This document shows, piece after piece, positions 18,182-27,487 of a stretch of DNA of 64,000 bases. Below the pieces are notes generated by a model that was not told the origin of the DNA, made no database searches, and worked only from the letters and a program-made list of their open reading frames with translations. Made by a program: the position numbers and the translations under genes. The stretch is from Acetobacter oeni (lineage in GTDB: Bacteria; Pseudomonadota; Alphaproteobacteria; Acetobacterales; Acetobacteraceae): NCBI RefSeq assembly GCF_011516825.1, contig NZ_WOTA01000014.1, positions 33,704 to 97,703 on the forward strand, read 5' to 3'. Each line of letters starts with the position of its first letter. Positions within the stretch are counted from its first letter, which is position 1.

Positions 18182-19182
18182 ACCCCCGTCCGCCTTAGTC
18201 GGATAACCCGCCAGAAAAAGAGCGGCGCTCCGCCAACCGCCGTCAGAACACCGACGTGCAGTTCGGAACTGGTGGGAATCACGCGCGCAAGTTCATCTGC
18301 CAACAGGAGCAAAACTGCTCCACCGAGAAATGATGGAACCAGCAGCCGGGCAGGACGGTGTCCCGTAAAAGGGCGCAGCAGATGCGGCACCACCAGGCCA
18401 ATAAATCCAATTGCTCCGGATACCGCGACACTGGACCCCACGGCCAGCGCAGCCCCGACAACGACCCGACTCTGCACTCCAAACAGTCCATCAAGCCGAA
18501 ATCCCAGACTCTCCGCCACGTCTTCGCCGAGCGTCAGCGCATCCAGCGTCCGGGCCGTGGAAAACATCAGCCCGCAGCCGGCAACAATCCCCGGCAGACA
18601 CAGCCAGACATGCGTCATCGTACGATCTGCCAGAGACCCCATAAGCCAGTGCATAATTTCAAAGGATGCATAAGGACTCGAAACCAGATTTAGCGTCAGC
18701 GAGGTCATGGCAGCGAAGAAACTGGTCAATGCAGCCCCGGCAAGCAACAGCGCCATCGTTCCGCCCTGTCCGGCCAGCCCCAGCAGCAACACAACAGCCA
18801 GCAACGCCCCGGCAAGCCCCCCTGCGGGCAGCGCAAGACCGATACCAGCCGAAAGCCCTGTATAAAACACCACCACCGCACCGAGCGCCGCACCGCCGGA
18901 AACGCCGAGCAACGCCGGATCGGCAAGCGGATTTCGCAGATATCCCTGCAGAACGGCGCCGCACAGTCCGAGTGTGCCACCGATCAGAACCGCAAGCAGA
19001 GCCCGCGGCAGACGAAGCTGTCCAAGAATGATCGCTCCGACAGAATGACGTCCATCAAGCAGATCTCTGAAAGCTGCCGGAATATCAAGAGATGATTCTC
19101 CCCAGAACAAAGCGGCAACAAACAGTGCAGCCAGCCCCGAGGACAGGACCAGAATCAGACGAAAATCCGGATGACGAATCAC
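18178..19182 (-). CDS. btuC: FecCD-family ABC permease (cobalamin type)
   Basis: 334 residues with about ten hydrophobic segments, normal for the FecCD/BtuC permease family that forms the inner-membrane channel as a homodimer. Family signatures include LRLPRALLAVLIGGTLGLCG, GYLRNPLADPALLGVSGGAALG and SGAIGFIGLVVPHLLRPFTGH (shown in parts). It overlaps the ATPase gene (4 bases) and the binding-protein gene (4 bases), so the three are translated together. Confidence 0.93.
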   Translation of the reverse strand: MIRHPDFRLILVLSSGLAALFVAALFWGESSLDIPAAFRDLLDGRHSVGAIILGQLRLPRALLAVLIGGTLGLCGAVLQGYLRNPLADPALLGVSGGAALGAVVVFYTGLSAGIGLALPAGGLAGALLAVVLLLGLAGQGGTMALLLAGAALTSFFAAMTSLTLNLVSSPYASFEIMHWLMGSLADRTMTHVWLCLPGIVAGCGLMFSTARTLDALTLGEDVAESLGFRLDGLFGVQSRVVVGAALAVGSSVAVSGAIGFIGLVVPHLLRPFTGHRPARLLVPSFLGGAVLLLLADELARVIPTSSELHVGVLTAVGGAPLFFWRVIRLRRTGV

Positions 19183-20165
19183 TGGCCTGCCTTCAGCGCC
19201 TGACGTGCGCGCACAAGTGCAACAAGCGCATCAAGTGTTTGAGGCAGGCCGCACAGCCAGCGGGCCGCCGGAATAACCAGACGATGAGGTCCTTCGAACG
19301 TACTTCGCAAAGCCGGATTATCGAGCATGGATCTGGCAAGAGAAACGTCCGCACCGGCGGGGTCGGACACCAGCAGATCCGGATGCGCCGCGATCAGGAT
19401 CTCCAGCGGTACGCTCCGCGTATATCCATTACCCTGCGTGGCAGTGAAATTCCTGAACCCTGCATGACGAAGCACATCGTCAGGAAGCGATCCCTTGCCA
19501 GTGATATAACCGTTCTCCGTATAGATTGCAGCAACCGGTGCATCGCTCCTAACCGGTAAGGACAGGCTGGCGAGCCGCTCATTAAACACCTGGATTACGG
19601 CTTCCCCACGCGCGGAAGCGCCGAGCAGTTCCGCCATACGTCTGATTTGATCCGGAATTTCAGAAAGGCTGTTCACAGGCGGAAATTTTACCACGCGCAC
19701 GCCAACGGACTGCGTGGCAAACGAAGCTGTCGTCGTCGTATAATCTCCCCCAAGAACCAGATCGGCTCTTTGCGTCAGGAGTGTCTCCGTTCCCGAATGT
19801 ATTACAGGAAAACGTTTTGCTTCCTGACAAAGAACCGAAACGGAACAGTCACGTGCCAGCGACGTTATGCCGGCAACCTGCTCCGGTTCTGCGAGCATCA
19901 TCAGCAACTGATCCGTGCAGAGATTGAGGGAGATCACCCGTGAGGGCGCTTTTGCCTGCAGACCAGAAGAAAACAGTCCACAGATCAGAAAAAGAAGCAT
20001 GAGAGCAGAAAAACTTCTGATCAGAAAAGAAAATAGCGGACATCTGCCAGACGGGAACCACAGATTTCCGCACCTTGGTCTGTGCAACATAACGGTATCC
20101 CGAGCCCCGCGATCTCTGGCGGGTCTCAGCCAGATGCCCTGAACAGTCATGGACAAACGCATCAC
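19179..20165 (-). CDS. btuF: Periplasmic cobalamin-type substrate-binding protein
   Basis: 328 residues in the longest frame. A hydrophobic signal-like segment (FSALMLLFLICGLFSSGLQA) lies unusually far in, at about residues 52-71, so the true start may be ATG 20090 or 20000; no candidate has a strong ribosome binding site. After it comes a class III periplasmic-binding fold: RVISLNLCTDQLLMMLAEPE, ADLVLGGDYT, TENGYITGKGS, HPDLLVSDP, typical of BtuF/FhuD-like proteins. It lies 7 bases after the receptor gene and overlaps the permease by 4 bases. Cobalamin specificity is inferred from the upstream riboswitch. Confidence 0.85.
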   Translation of the reverse strand: MMRLSMTVQGIWLRPARDRGARDTVMLHRPRCGNLWFPSGRCPLFSFLIRSFSALMLLFLICGLFSSGLQAKAPSRVISLNLCTDQLLMMLAEPEQVAGITSLARDCSVSVLCQEAKRFPVIHSGTETLLTQRADLVLGGDYTTTTASFATQSVGVRVVKFPPVNSLSEIPDQIRRMAELLGASARGEAVIQVFNERLASLSLPVRSDAPVAAIYTENGYITGKGSLPDDVLRHAGFRNFTATQGNGYTRSVPLEILIAAHPDLLVSDPAGADVSLARSMLDNPALRSTFEGPHRLVIPAARWLCGLPQTLDALVALVRARQALKAGQ

Positions 20166-20172
20166 CGTTTTG

Positions 20173-22314
20173 TCAGTAAGTCAGCGTAAACCCGGCGTAA
20201 CCACTTCGTCCGGGCTGAAGATAGCCTATCGCCTGTTCATACTGACGATTCAGCAGATTATCGGCGCGAGCGAAAACAGAAACATACCGGTTAATTTTAT
20301 AATTCGCAGCAATGTCGATCGTGAAATATCCGTGTCCCTTCGCACAGATGCTGCATGTTTCATAGCCGACGACCGGGAGATCCCGCCAGCCGCTCGTGTA
20401 AAGAATATTCCCTGAAAATGTCAGATCGCGGACAGGGGTCCATGTCGTGTTGAAATTGAATTTATGTTGCGGACGACGCTGTAAAACCGCACCGCTCTCT
20501 TCATCCCGCGCATGCGTCCAAGTGTAATTCAGATTAAACTCCAGCGTCTCCAGAGCTTTCCAGTTCAGAAACGCCTCCACACCGTACATGCGGGCCTTCG
20601 CAACATTAGCCGACGAATAGATATAGTTGCCGGAGGAGTCGATCGCGAGAGTGGAATCGATCAGGTTTTTCACCCGGTTATCATACCAGGTCGCTCCGAA
20701 ATTCAGATGATTATGCAAAAGCTTCTGCTCAATACCGGCATCATAGCCAATGAGCTTCTCCGCTTTCAGATTCGGGTTCCCCAGCTCCGCATATCCGGAC
20801 CCGACCTGCTTCGCAAACAGCTGATAAAGCGAAGGGCCATGAAACCCCGAACCCGCACTGGCCTTTATAATCGTTCCTGTTCCCGGAACATGGATTGCCG
20901 GCGCCACACGCCAGGTCACATGATTACCATACCGCGAATTCGCATCGTAACGGACGTTCGCCGCACCATAGAGAATTTTGTTCCAGTTTCCCTGATACTG
21001 TCCGTATCCGGCCGTCGTATCCATGCTGGCGGAATTATTATAACCCGGATCCCAGGAAGCACTCGAGGTGTGACTCGTGTTGAACGTATCATGAAAATGT
21101 TCGGCGCCAATCAGCACAGAACCATACTGTTTCAAATTGAACGTGCCGTGCCAGTCAATTTTCAGACGATCTGATCTGTAATAATCCGGATCAGGGTTGA
21201 GTGCACTCCCGTAATCCGTTCCCGTTTCTGTCCAGCGATTGCGCGTCGTCATATATCCAAGGCCGATTACCTGATCGAAAAATCCACCACCAGACACCAG
21301 ATGCGCCGTTCCACGCACAATCGCCTCGTTCTTATTATTCTGCTCTCTGACATTCGAGTCACCGTATTCGTTCTCGCTCTGGAGATCATAAACCGAATAC
21401 GTGTGGTAATTGCTCTGAATCAGCCGCGTCGTCAGGCCAAGATCAAAATTATTCGTTACATCGTAACCCAGACGGATATTGGCCGTCCGGTTGTCATTAC
21501 GATTGTTTTTACGCCGCTGCTCTCTGTCAGCATCGTAATATCTCTCGACATAACGGGGGATACTGTTGAACCCGTCCATCCGATAATGCGACAGTTCAAC
21601 ATTATAATGAAACCGCCCCGCACTGCCCCGCGCGCCCAGCACCTGATTGAACGTGCCGTATTCACCACCCTCGATCCGGACAAATGGCGTAAACCGCCCC
21701 TGCCCCTGGGCTGTCGTGATATCAATCACACCTGCCATTGCGTCCGCGCCGTAAAGACCACTCTGCGGTCCGCGCAGGATCTCGATCCGTCCCATTCCGT
21801 CCGTCGCGAACTGCGCGGGGTCAAACGCATTATTGGTCGCACTGCCGTCATTGATATCCATGCCGTCCAGCCGGACTTTGACTTCGTTCGCATTCGTACC
21901 ACGCATAATAATGGATGTCGTGGCACCCGGCCCACCGGACTGCACCACATTCATCCCGACCTGACGCTCCAGAATATCCGTCAACGCACGCCGCTGCTGC
22001 GTCTGGATCTGCTGTTCGGTAATGATCGTCATGCTGGTGCCGATCTCATCCACCGAAGTCGGGTGCCGCGCAGCACTGACACTGATCTGCTCGGGGAGGC
22101 CTGTATTGCCCACAATTACCGTTGTCTTCGACTTTGTACCCTGCGACAGACCGCTCTGGATTTTACCCGCCTGTAATTTTCCTGTCTGCGCAACAACCTG
22201 TCGCGACTGCTTCTTTATACCCGCTTCCTGAACAGAAACATCGGCACGGGCTTCATGCAGTCCCATGACAGGAAGAATGGTCGAAGCAATCAGAAGTTTA
22301 CGAAAAACAGACAT
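20173..22314 (-). CDS. btuB: BtuB-like TonB-dependent receptor
   Basis: 713 residues. Signal peptide (MSVFRKLLIASTILPVMGLH, cleaved after ARA near 24), a TonB box-like segment before the plug (EQISVSAAR, about 76-84), plug motifs (QIQTQQRRALTDILERQVG, VKVRLDGMDIND, RIEILRGPQSGLYGADAMAG) and a beta-barrel ending GFTLTY, with an aromatic final residue. The barrel layout and length fit BtuB. It is the first gene after the cobalamin riboswitch, so it should be expressed when cobalamin is scarce, followed by the btuF/btuC/btuD-type genes. Confidence 0.92.
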   Translation of the reverse strand: MSVFRKLLIASTILPVMGLHEARADVSVQEAGIKKQSRQVVAQTGKLQAGKIQSGLSQGTKSKTTVIVGNTGLPEQISVSAARHPTSVDEIGTSMTIITEQQIQTQQRRALTDILERQVGMNVVQSGGPGATTSIIMRGTNANEVKVRLDGMDINDGSATNNAFDPAQFATDGMGRIEILRGPQSGLYGADAMAGVIDITTAQGQGRFTPFVRIEGGEYGTFNQVLGARGSAGRFHYNVELSHYRMDGFNSIPRYVERYYDADREQRRKNNRNDNRTANIRLGYDVTNNFDLGLTTRLIQSNYHTYSVYDLQSENEYGDSNVREQNNKNEAIVRGTAHLVSGGGFFDQVIGLGYMTTRNRWTETGTDYGSALNPDPDYYRSDRLKIDWHGTFNLKQYGSVLIGAEHFHDTFNTSHTSSASWDPGYNNSASMDTTAGYGQYQGNWNKILYGAANVRYDANSRYGNHVTWRVAPAIHVPGTGTIIKASAGSGFHGPSLYQLFAKQVGSGYAELGNPNLKAEKLIGYDAGIEQKLLHNHLNFGATWYDNRVKNLIDSTLAIDSSGNYIYSSANVAKARMYGVEAFLNWKALETLEFNLNYTWTHARDEESGAVLQRRPQHKFNFNTTWTPVRDLTFSGNILYTSGWRDLPVVGYETCSICAKGHGYFTIDIAANYKINRYVSVFARADNLLNRQYEQAIGYLQPGRSGYAGFTLTY

Positions 22315-22441
22315 GGCATTCGGGTCTCGCGGTCACGTTAGTTGCCACAAGAGCGCGCAATCTCCGGCCAGAGAAACAAAGAAGCCAAAAGACATTGCCC
22401 GTCGGAACACCCCGTCCAACGCTTCCTGGTCGCAACCAATA

Positions 22442-22640
22442 TCGACGGCAGGTTTCCTGGCTTACGATCTGTCTCCGCGCATAGCCTTCCCGGGAACAGT
22501 GCTTATCCCAGTGGCCCCGGACCATCATGTCCGGCGTTACGTCGGTGTATCGCTTACAGTTGCGGGGACAGCTGCAGCTTCAGACGTCTCCGTCTGTTCT
22601 GCATTCCCTTTTGACCCCGCATCGCGGGGCACCGTCAAAA
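22442..22640 (-). ncRNA. Cobalamin (B12) riboswitch
   Basis: Read on the minus strand, the leader has the conserved cobalamin-aptamer blocks in order: GGTGCC near 22633, AAAAGGGAAT near 22605, GCTGTCCCCGCAACTGTAA (22553-22571), the B12-box GCCACTGGG (22507-22515), GGGAAGGC (22485-22492) and CCAGGAAACCTGCC (22446-22459). It ends about 130 bases before the btuB-like start. Binding of adenosylcobalamin normally shuts down translation or transcription of the downstream gene. The conserved blocks make the call very secure. Confidence 0.95.
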
Positions 22641-22681
22641 CGGCTTATCTCTATTTCGAGTGGTTGCTGTCAAGGAACAGA

Positions 22682-23977
22682 TCAGAGGTGCTGCCAGGGT
22701 TGCAGCCCAACAGATGCGTCCCGACGTTTACGCCGCTCCGTCGGACGCTCATCGGCCGGCGGGGGCAACATCGCAAGATAGTCACTCAGCAGCGATGATG
22801 GCTGTGAGCTGTCCACCAGAGACTCCGCCGTTCGCATCCGCTCCACCAGCGACAACCCCAGATGAGTATCTTCCAGAAAATAAGCCGCCATCCGTTCAGG
22901 GCCTGCCCGGTAATCCGCCGGACGGGAGAGAGCGCCTCCGATCGTCGCAAGATTACGCAGCCGCCGATTACCGCGCTCAAATGCCACCATCAGAGAATCC
23001 GGCCAGGATGAACGCGGCCAGCTGACCAGCAGATCCTCTGCGGTGACAAGATCGAATTGCAAACGGCTGGCCCGTGCCGCAGCTGTTTTCAGCTTCGCAG
23101 CCGCAAGCATATGAACAGAACAGCGGTTCGCGAAATTCACCAGCGAGAGAACAGTGGCCAGATCCGGCACATCAAGCCAGAGCGTGGTCCGTCGTGTTTT
23201 ACGCGAAAGCGCGACCTCTCCCTGAAGCTCTCTCACAACCGTCTCGCACCGCGCTTCAAAAAGCGGAAAAATCTCAGCCAGCGCATCGTCGCAAACGCCG
23301 ACATAGCGTCCTTTTTCCGCAAATGACAAAGCAACAGCACGGGCAGCCGGCAGAACAACGTCGATTTCGTTACGTGACGCCAGCAGGAGCGGCATCGCAA
23401 ATGCCCAGGCCGTCAGTCCGGCACGAGCAATCCGGGTCAGCGTCGTTAACAGTTCATCCCGGTCGACAACAGTCGGCACCGGACTGCTTCCTCTGGGAAG
23501 CAGTAGCGAAGCCTCCGCAAAAATGACCGCCAGCGACGGCAGCAAACCACAGATCTCACTGGTTTTCATTCCCGCCGTATCCGCCATTTCCTCCAGAACA
23601 GGAGCCGGCACCGGGCGTGACAGCACATCCGCAGCGCGAGCCCGGAGCAGCTCACCGGCACGCTGCACAGGATCAGCCCATTCCGGTTCGGCAAGAGGAT
23701 CGCGGTCTGGAAGCGTGCCACCGTCACCCGATGCAATGAGCCGCATGACCAGATCGGCATCCGGGCAGCAATCGAGAATCCAGATCGTCAGCGGTGTGGT
23801 CAGTGTATCAGGGATATGCGCCCTCGCTTCTTTTAGCGAACCGCGCCATTGCGTCGTGGGGACAATAAGCGGCCAGAGTGGCCGGAACAGCAGATCGACA
23901 GGCGCCGTGCCCGGACCTGCGACAGAGATAGCCCGATCAGAATCCGAAACGTCGGTGAGAAATGATGCAGAAAGCAC
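22682..23977 (-). CDS. Hypothetical protein, second gene of an unknown pair
   Basis: 431 residues from GTG 23977, which begins 1 base after the stop of the upstream gene, so translation is coupled. No signal peptide and no convincing membrane segment; the protein is Ala/Leu/Arg-rich and looks mainly helical, with an N-terminal part containing WILDCCPDADLVMRL and a C-terminal RRLRNLATIGGALSRPADYR. No family is recognised. It ends 42 bases before the cobalamin riboswitch, but the riboswitch would not control it because it lies upstream. Confidence 0.72.
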   Translation of the reverse strand: MLSASFLTDVSDSDRAISVAGPGTAPVDLLFRPLWPLIVPTTQWRGSLKEARAHIPDTLTTPLTIWILDCCPDADLVMRLIASGDGGTLPDRDPLAEPEWADPVQRAGELLRARAADVLSRPVPAPVLEEMADTAGMKTSEICGLLPSLAVIFAEASLLLPRGSSPVPTVVDRDELLTTLTRIARAGLTAWAFAMPLLLASRNEIDVVLPAARAVALSFAEKGRYVGVCDDALAEIFPLFEARCETVVRELQGEVALSRKTRRTTLWLDVPDLATVLSLVNFANRCSVHMLAAAKLKTAAARASRLQFDLVTAEDLLVSWPRSSWPDSLMVAFERGNRRLRNLATIGGALSRPADYRAGPERMAAYFLEDTHLGLSLVERMRTAESLVDSSQPSSLLSDYLAMLPPPADERPTERRKRRDASVGLQPWQHL

Positions 23978-23978
23978 G

Positions 23979-25031
23979 TCAGACTATCCTTGCGTCCAGG
24001 GCGATTTCCGTTCGGAGCATCCGTTCATTTCGTTCTGAAAGATATGTCACGTAATCGATTTCCCGCGGCCAGCCGGACAACACTGGACGCACTGCTCCAA
24101 CACCTGGCGCATCATACTTGCCGGCGCTGTTTTTATGACCAAGAACCTGTGCAAGAGCAGCAAGATCCGCGACGGCATGTGCCCGACAGGGCGCATGCCG
24201 GATCTCCTGTGCCATCAGACAAAAACGAACCCAGCCGGCAAGTATCCCCAGTTCAGCGGCGAACGGATTACGTGCCGGGATCAGGCCGGTAAGACGCCCC
24301 GGCGTAAGCAGATAATCAGCCACGCCCGCATAAAACCCCTCAATCTGACTCAGCGCATGTTCAGCGAGCCGGACACATCGCCCCGCGCTGCTGCCGTTGT
24401 AATCTCCCGGCAGGATTTCCGGCAGGCCGCCGATTACCTTCCGCAACAGCGCAAGCCTGGGCGGAACCCGGGCAGCCAGAGCAGTCACCCGCTCCTGTCC
24501 GCCTGCACCGCTCTTCGGACCAGAAGGACGACGAAAAACCGATACCGCATGCAGCGGATTCAGACCGGTCTGAATCAGCGCACTGACGAGCCAGTCCGGA
24601 AGGTCTGAAGCGGCTCCGCGACGAAAAAATGTCGTGGCAATCTGGTTACGCAACGTATGCTGGCGGCACGCTTCAATTGCCCCGGTTTCCCGGGCAATGA
24701 CCCGTGCCTCACGACCGGCAAACCCCGAAAGCGCAACAGCCAGGACATTGTCCCGAACATCATTCACCCGCGCCGGCTTCAGAGCGATACTCCGACGGAT
24801 CATCACTCTGTCAAAGGCAGAAGGAACGAACCCGAAATCATCGAGCCGGTCCGGCGGCGCAACCAGCACTCCGGCTCCGAGCGGATTGGGCAGAAGAAGC
24901 TCTGCCGGCCGCACCGGATGAACCCGCAGCATCAGCCCGCCGAAGAGGGGACTGGTCGTCGGAAGAAAGATGGAGAGAGCCGGCGTTATTGATGCCGTCT
25001 GAATTTTCTGCGATTCAAGAACGCTCTCCAT
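23979..25031 (-). CDS. Hypothetical protein, first gene of an unknown pair
   Basis: 350 residues. No signal peptide; segments such as GLMLRVHPVRPAELLLPNPLG, RQHTLRNQIATTFFRRG and GWPREIDYVTYLSERNERML are visible but do not match a family I know. Its stop is 1 base before the GTG of the next gene, so the pair is probably expressed together and may form one functional unit. It is divergent from rsmB, with 114 bases between the starts. Codon use looks like that of its neighbours, so recent transfer is not suggested. Confidence 0.72.
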   Translation of the reverse strand: MESVLESQKIQTASITPALSIFLPTTSPLFGGLMLRVHPVRPAELLLPNPLGAGVLVAPPDRLDDFGFVPSAFDRVMIRRSIALKPARVNDVRDNVLAVALSGFAGREARVIARETGAIEACRQHTLRNQIATTFFRRGAASDLPDWLVSALIQTGLNPLHAVSVFRRPSGPKSGAGGQERVTALAARVPPRLALLRKVIGGLPEILPGDYNGSSAGRCVRLAEHALSQIEGFYAGVADYLLTPGRLTGLIPARNPFAAELGILAGWVRFCLMAQEIRHAPCRAHAVADLAALAQVLGHKNSAGKYDAPGVGAVRPVLSGWPREIDYVTYLSERNERMLRTEIALDARIV

Positions 25032-25145
25032 AGGTGCCGTGCTATCCTGTCTGCCAATATCGAAACGCGGTCATGCCAAAACGGGCTTGGCATCAGGACG
25101 AATGACGTGTCATGTCCTCGCCAAAGCACATTCAGACCGGGAACG

Positions 25146-26516
25146 ATGAACATTCCGTCAAGCGAATCACAGAAGCCGAAACGTCCCGCTCGGGGCCATA
25201 ACGCAGGATCACCAAAAAACCGTAACCGGAAAGGCAGCCGCCCCGCCCCCGTTACAAGCCCGGACCCGACGCGCGACATTGCCTTCGATATTCTCCGCGG
25301 CGTGATCGAAAACCGCCGGATGCTGGAGACCACCCTTTCCCGTTCTCCCGATGCAAAAACTGCGGACCCGCGTGACCGCGCCGCCGCCCATCGGCTGGCT
25401 GCCGCAGCCTTGCGTCACCTCGGCACCCTTTCCGCCGTGCTGGAACCTTTCCTGCGTAAAGAACCGCCCGAGCCCGTCCGTGCTGCCCTGCTGCTCGGCG
25501 CGGCGCAGCTCCTCTTCCTGGAGACTCCACCCCACGCCGCCGTCGGCACCACAGTCGACCTGATGCGCCGTCGCGGCCTCACGCCGTTTGCCGGCCTCTC
25601 CAACGCAGTCATGCGCAAAGTCGCAGCCGGTGGCGCTGGCCTGCTCGAAGGACTCGATCAGGACCGTCTCAACATTCCCCCCTGGCTCTGGTCTTCCTGG
25701 AAAACCCTTGGCCCCGGCGTAGCTCGTGCCATCGCGCGCGCTTTGTCACATGAAGCCGCTCTGGACCTCACCCTCCGTCCAGGCGTAGCAGCGCCCGAAG
25801 GCGGCGAAGTTCTGCCGACCGGCTCCATCCGTCTTCCGGCCGGAACCCGCGTGACAGAACTTCCCGGCTTCATGGAAGGCGACTTCTGGGTTCAGGACGC
25901 TGCCGCGACCCTCCCGGCCCGTCTCCTCGCCGTTAAATCCGGCGAACACGTCGCCGATCTCTGCGCCGCACCAGGCGGAAAAACTGCTCAGCTCGCCATC
26001 ACAGGAGCCCGGGTCACAGCCCTCGAACGCGACCCGAACCGCCTTGAACGTCTGAAACAAAACATGGAACGCCTCAGGCTCGACGTCACCACCGTCTGCA
26101 CCGATGCCGCTACCTGGCAGCCTGACGCGCCACTGGACGCCGTCCTCCTTGATGCCCCCTGCTCCGCCACCGGCACGGCAAGACGTCATCCCGACGCCCT
26201 CTGGATCAAACGGCCCCGCGATCTCGCAGCTCTGAACGAAGCTCAGGATTCTCTTCTCGTCGCTGCCGCCCGGATGCTGAAACCGGGAGGGCGCCTCGTC
26301 TACGCGGTCTGCTCCCTTCAACAGGAAGAAGGCCCCGATCGCGTCCGGGCCGCTGAAAAATACGGCCTGAAATCCGATCCGATCCGACCGAACGAGCTTG
26401 CCGATCTTCCGGAAGCCCTCACCCCGGAAGGCTGGTTACGCACCCACCCCGGCATGTGGCCGGATCGCGGTGGCATGGATGGCTTTTTTGCCGCCCGCTT
26501 TGTGAAAGCATCCTGA
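25146..26516 (+). CDS. rsmB: 16S rRNA (cytosine-5)-methyltransferase RsmB (Fmu/Sun)
   Basis: 456 residues from ATG 25146 (GGGAACG just upstream); a start at 25107 is possible. The first 40 residues are basic and probably disordered. An N-terminal NusB-like RNA-binding domain follows (about 40-180; RDIAFDILRGVIENRRML, LGAAQLLFLETPPHAAV), then a SAM-dependent methyltransferase domain with CAAPGGKTAQL, the two catalytic cysteines in DAPCSATG and YAVCSLQQEE, and a C-terminal DGFFAARF. In this family it methylates C967 of 16S rRNA (E. coli numbering). The next gene begins 10 bases after the stop. Confidence 0.95.
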   Translation: MNIPSSESQKPKRPARGHNAGSPKNRNRKGSRPAPVTSPDPTRDIAFDILRGVIENRRMLETTLSRSPDAKTADPRDRAAAHRLAAAALRHLGTLSAVLEPFLRKEPPEPVRAALLLGAAQLLFLETPPHAAVGTTVDLMRRRGLTPFAGLSNAVMRKVAAGGAGLLEGLDQDRLNIPPWLWSSWKTLGPGVARAIARALSHEAALDLTLRPGVAAPEGGEVLPTGSIRLPAGTRVTELPGFMEGDFWVQDAAATLPARLLAVKSGEHVADLCAAPGGKTAQLAITGARVTALERDPNRLERLKQNMERLRLDVTTVCTDAATWQPDAPLDAVLLDAPCSATGTARRHPDALWIKRPRDLAALNEAQDSLLVAAARMLKPGGRLVYAVCSLQQEEGPDRVRAAEKYGLKSDPIRPNELADLPEALTPEGWLRTHPGMWPDRGGMDGFFAARFVKAS

Positions 26517-26526
26517 GAACGTCACC

Positions 26527-27216
26527 ATGATGACCGGCAACGCCATTTCAGACATGACCGAAGCCAGCGGGTGCGCCTCCGAACATATCGACACCCCGGC
26601 AGGGCGCGCACTCTGGCGCGACATGCTGGAATATGCGCCGAAACTCGAAACTCTCATCCGCTACATTACACAGAAGCAGTGCACACTGCAGGAAAGCCAC
26701 CTCTGCTGGTACCAGCGCGAACTCTTTGAACGCCGCTTCTTCCGGGTTCCCTCGCCTCTTACCGCCCGAATGATCCACTCCGGCGAATCCCGTCTCTCCG
26801 GCGAACAAGCAACTATCTTCCGTCTCCCTGCCGCCCCTGCCATCACTCTGATCAGTACCGGCACCGACAAATATTTCCCTCTGGATGCCGTAATTCTGCC
26901 CGGGATCGAAACCGGTCTCATCTTCGGATCGCGCAATACAAATCTGCGCGGGATTGACATACCCGTCTGGCAGCAATCCCATCCCGTTATCCATGCCGTC
27001 GCTCTATGCCGCATGGCTCCCTTGCAACAACAGATTCCATACCTGCGGGAAGTCACTGCACTCCGGCGTTACGTCGCACCCGCACATATCGAGGGACTAT
27101 CGGCTTCCCGGGCAGACGTCCTTTCTCTTGTTCGGGAACTGTGCGACTGGCCCATAAGCGCTCCCGGAGAAAAAGGACTAAACAGATCAGGGCAGATTGT
27201 ATTCCGGTTCGGTTAA
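26527..27216 (+). CDS. Hypothetical protein downstream of rsmB
   Basis: 229 residues, starting ATG ATG 10 bases after the rsmB stop, so probably in the same transcript. No signal peptide. Recognisable pieces are a helical N-terminus (RALWRDMLEYAPKLETLIRY), CWYQRELFERRFFRVPSPL, ITLISTGTDKYFPLDAVILPG and LRGIDIPVWQQSHPV. The second half looks alpha/beta. No family is recognised, and only the operon position hints at an RNA- or translation-linked job. Confidence 0.75.
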   Translation: MMTGNAISDMTEASGCASEHIDTPAGRALWRDMLEYAPKLETLIRYITQKQCTLQESHLCWYQRELFERRFFRVPSPLTARMIHSGESRLSGEQATIFRLPAAPAITLISTGTDKYFPLDAVILPGIETGLIFGSRNTNLRGIDIPVWQQSHPVIHAVALCRMAPLQQQIPYLREVTALRRYVAPAHIEGLSASRADVLSLVRELCDWPISAPGEKGLNRSGQIVFRFG

Positions 27217-27487
27217 AACTTATCATTACGAGAAGATGCGCCCTGCTGGAATTTAATCTGCTCTTCTAAAAATCAGCCCTGACACAATGTGAAAACCTCA
27301 CTGCGGGATGCTGACAGCTACCATAACGATAGAATTTCTTAATCCAGCAACCTGGATTTCTTACAAATTCAGACAAACCTGACGGTAACCCGGTGATTTC
27401 GGAAAACCGGATTCCAGAACAACCGCTACGAACGGCGATATGACGTAAGCCCATGACATCTCCGGCCATGAGCTTACAAAAAACATT

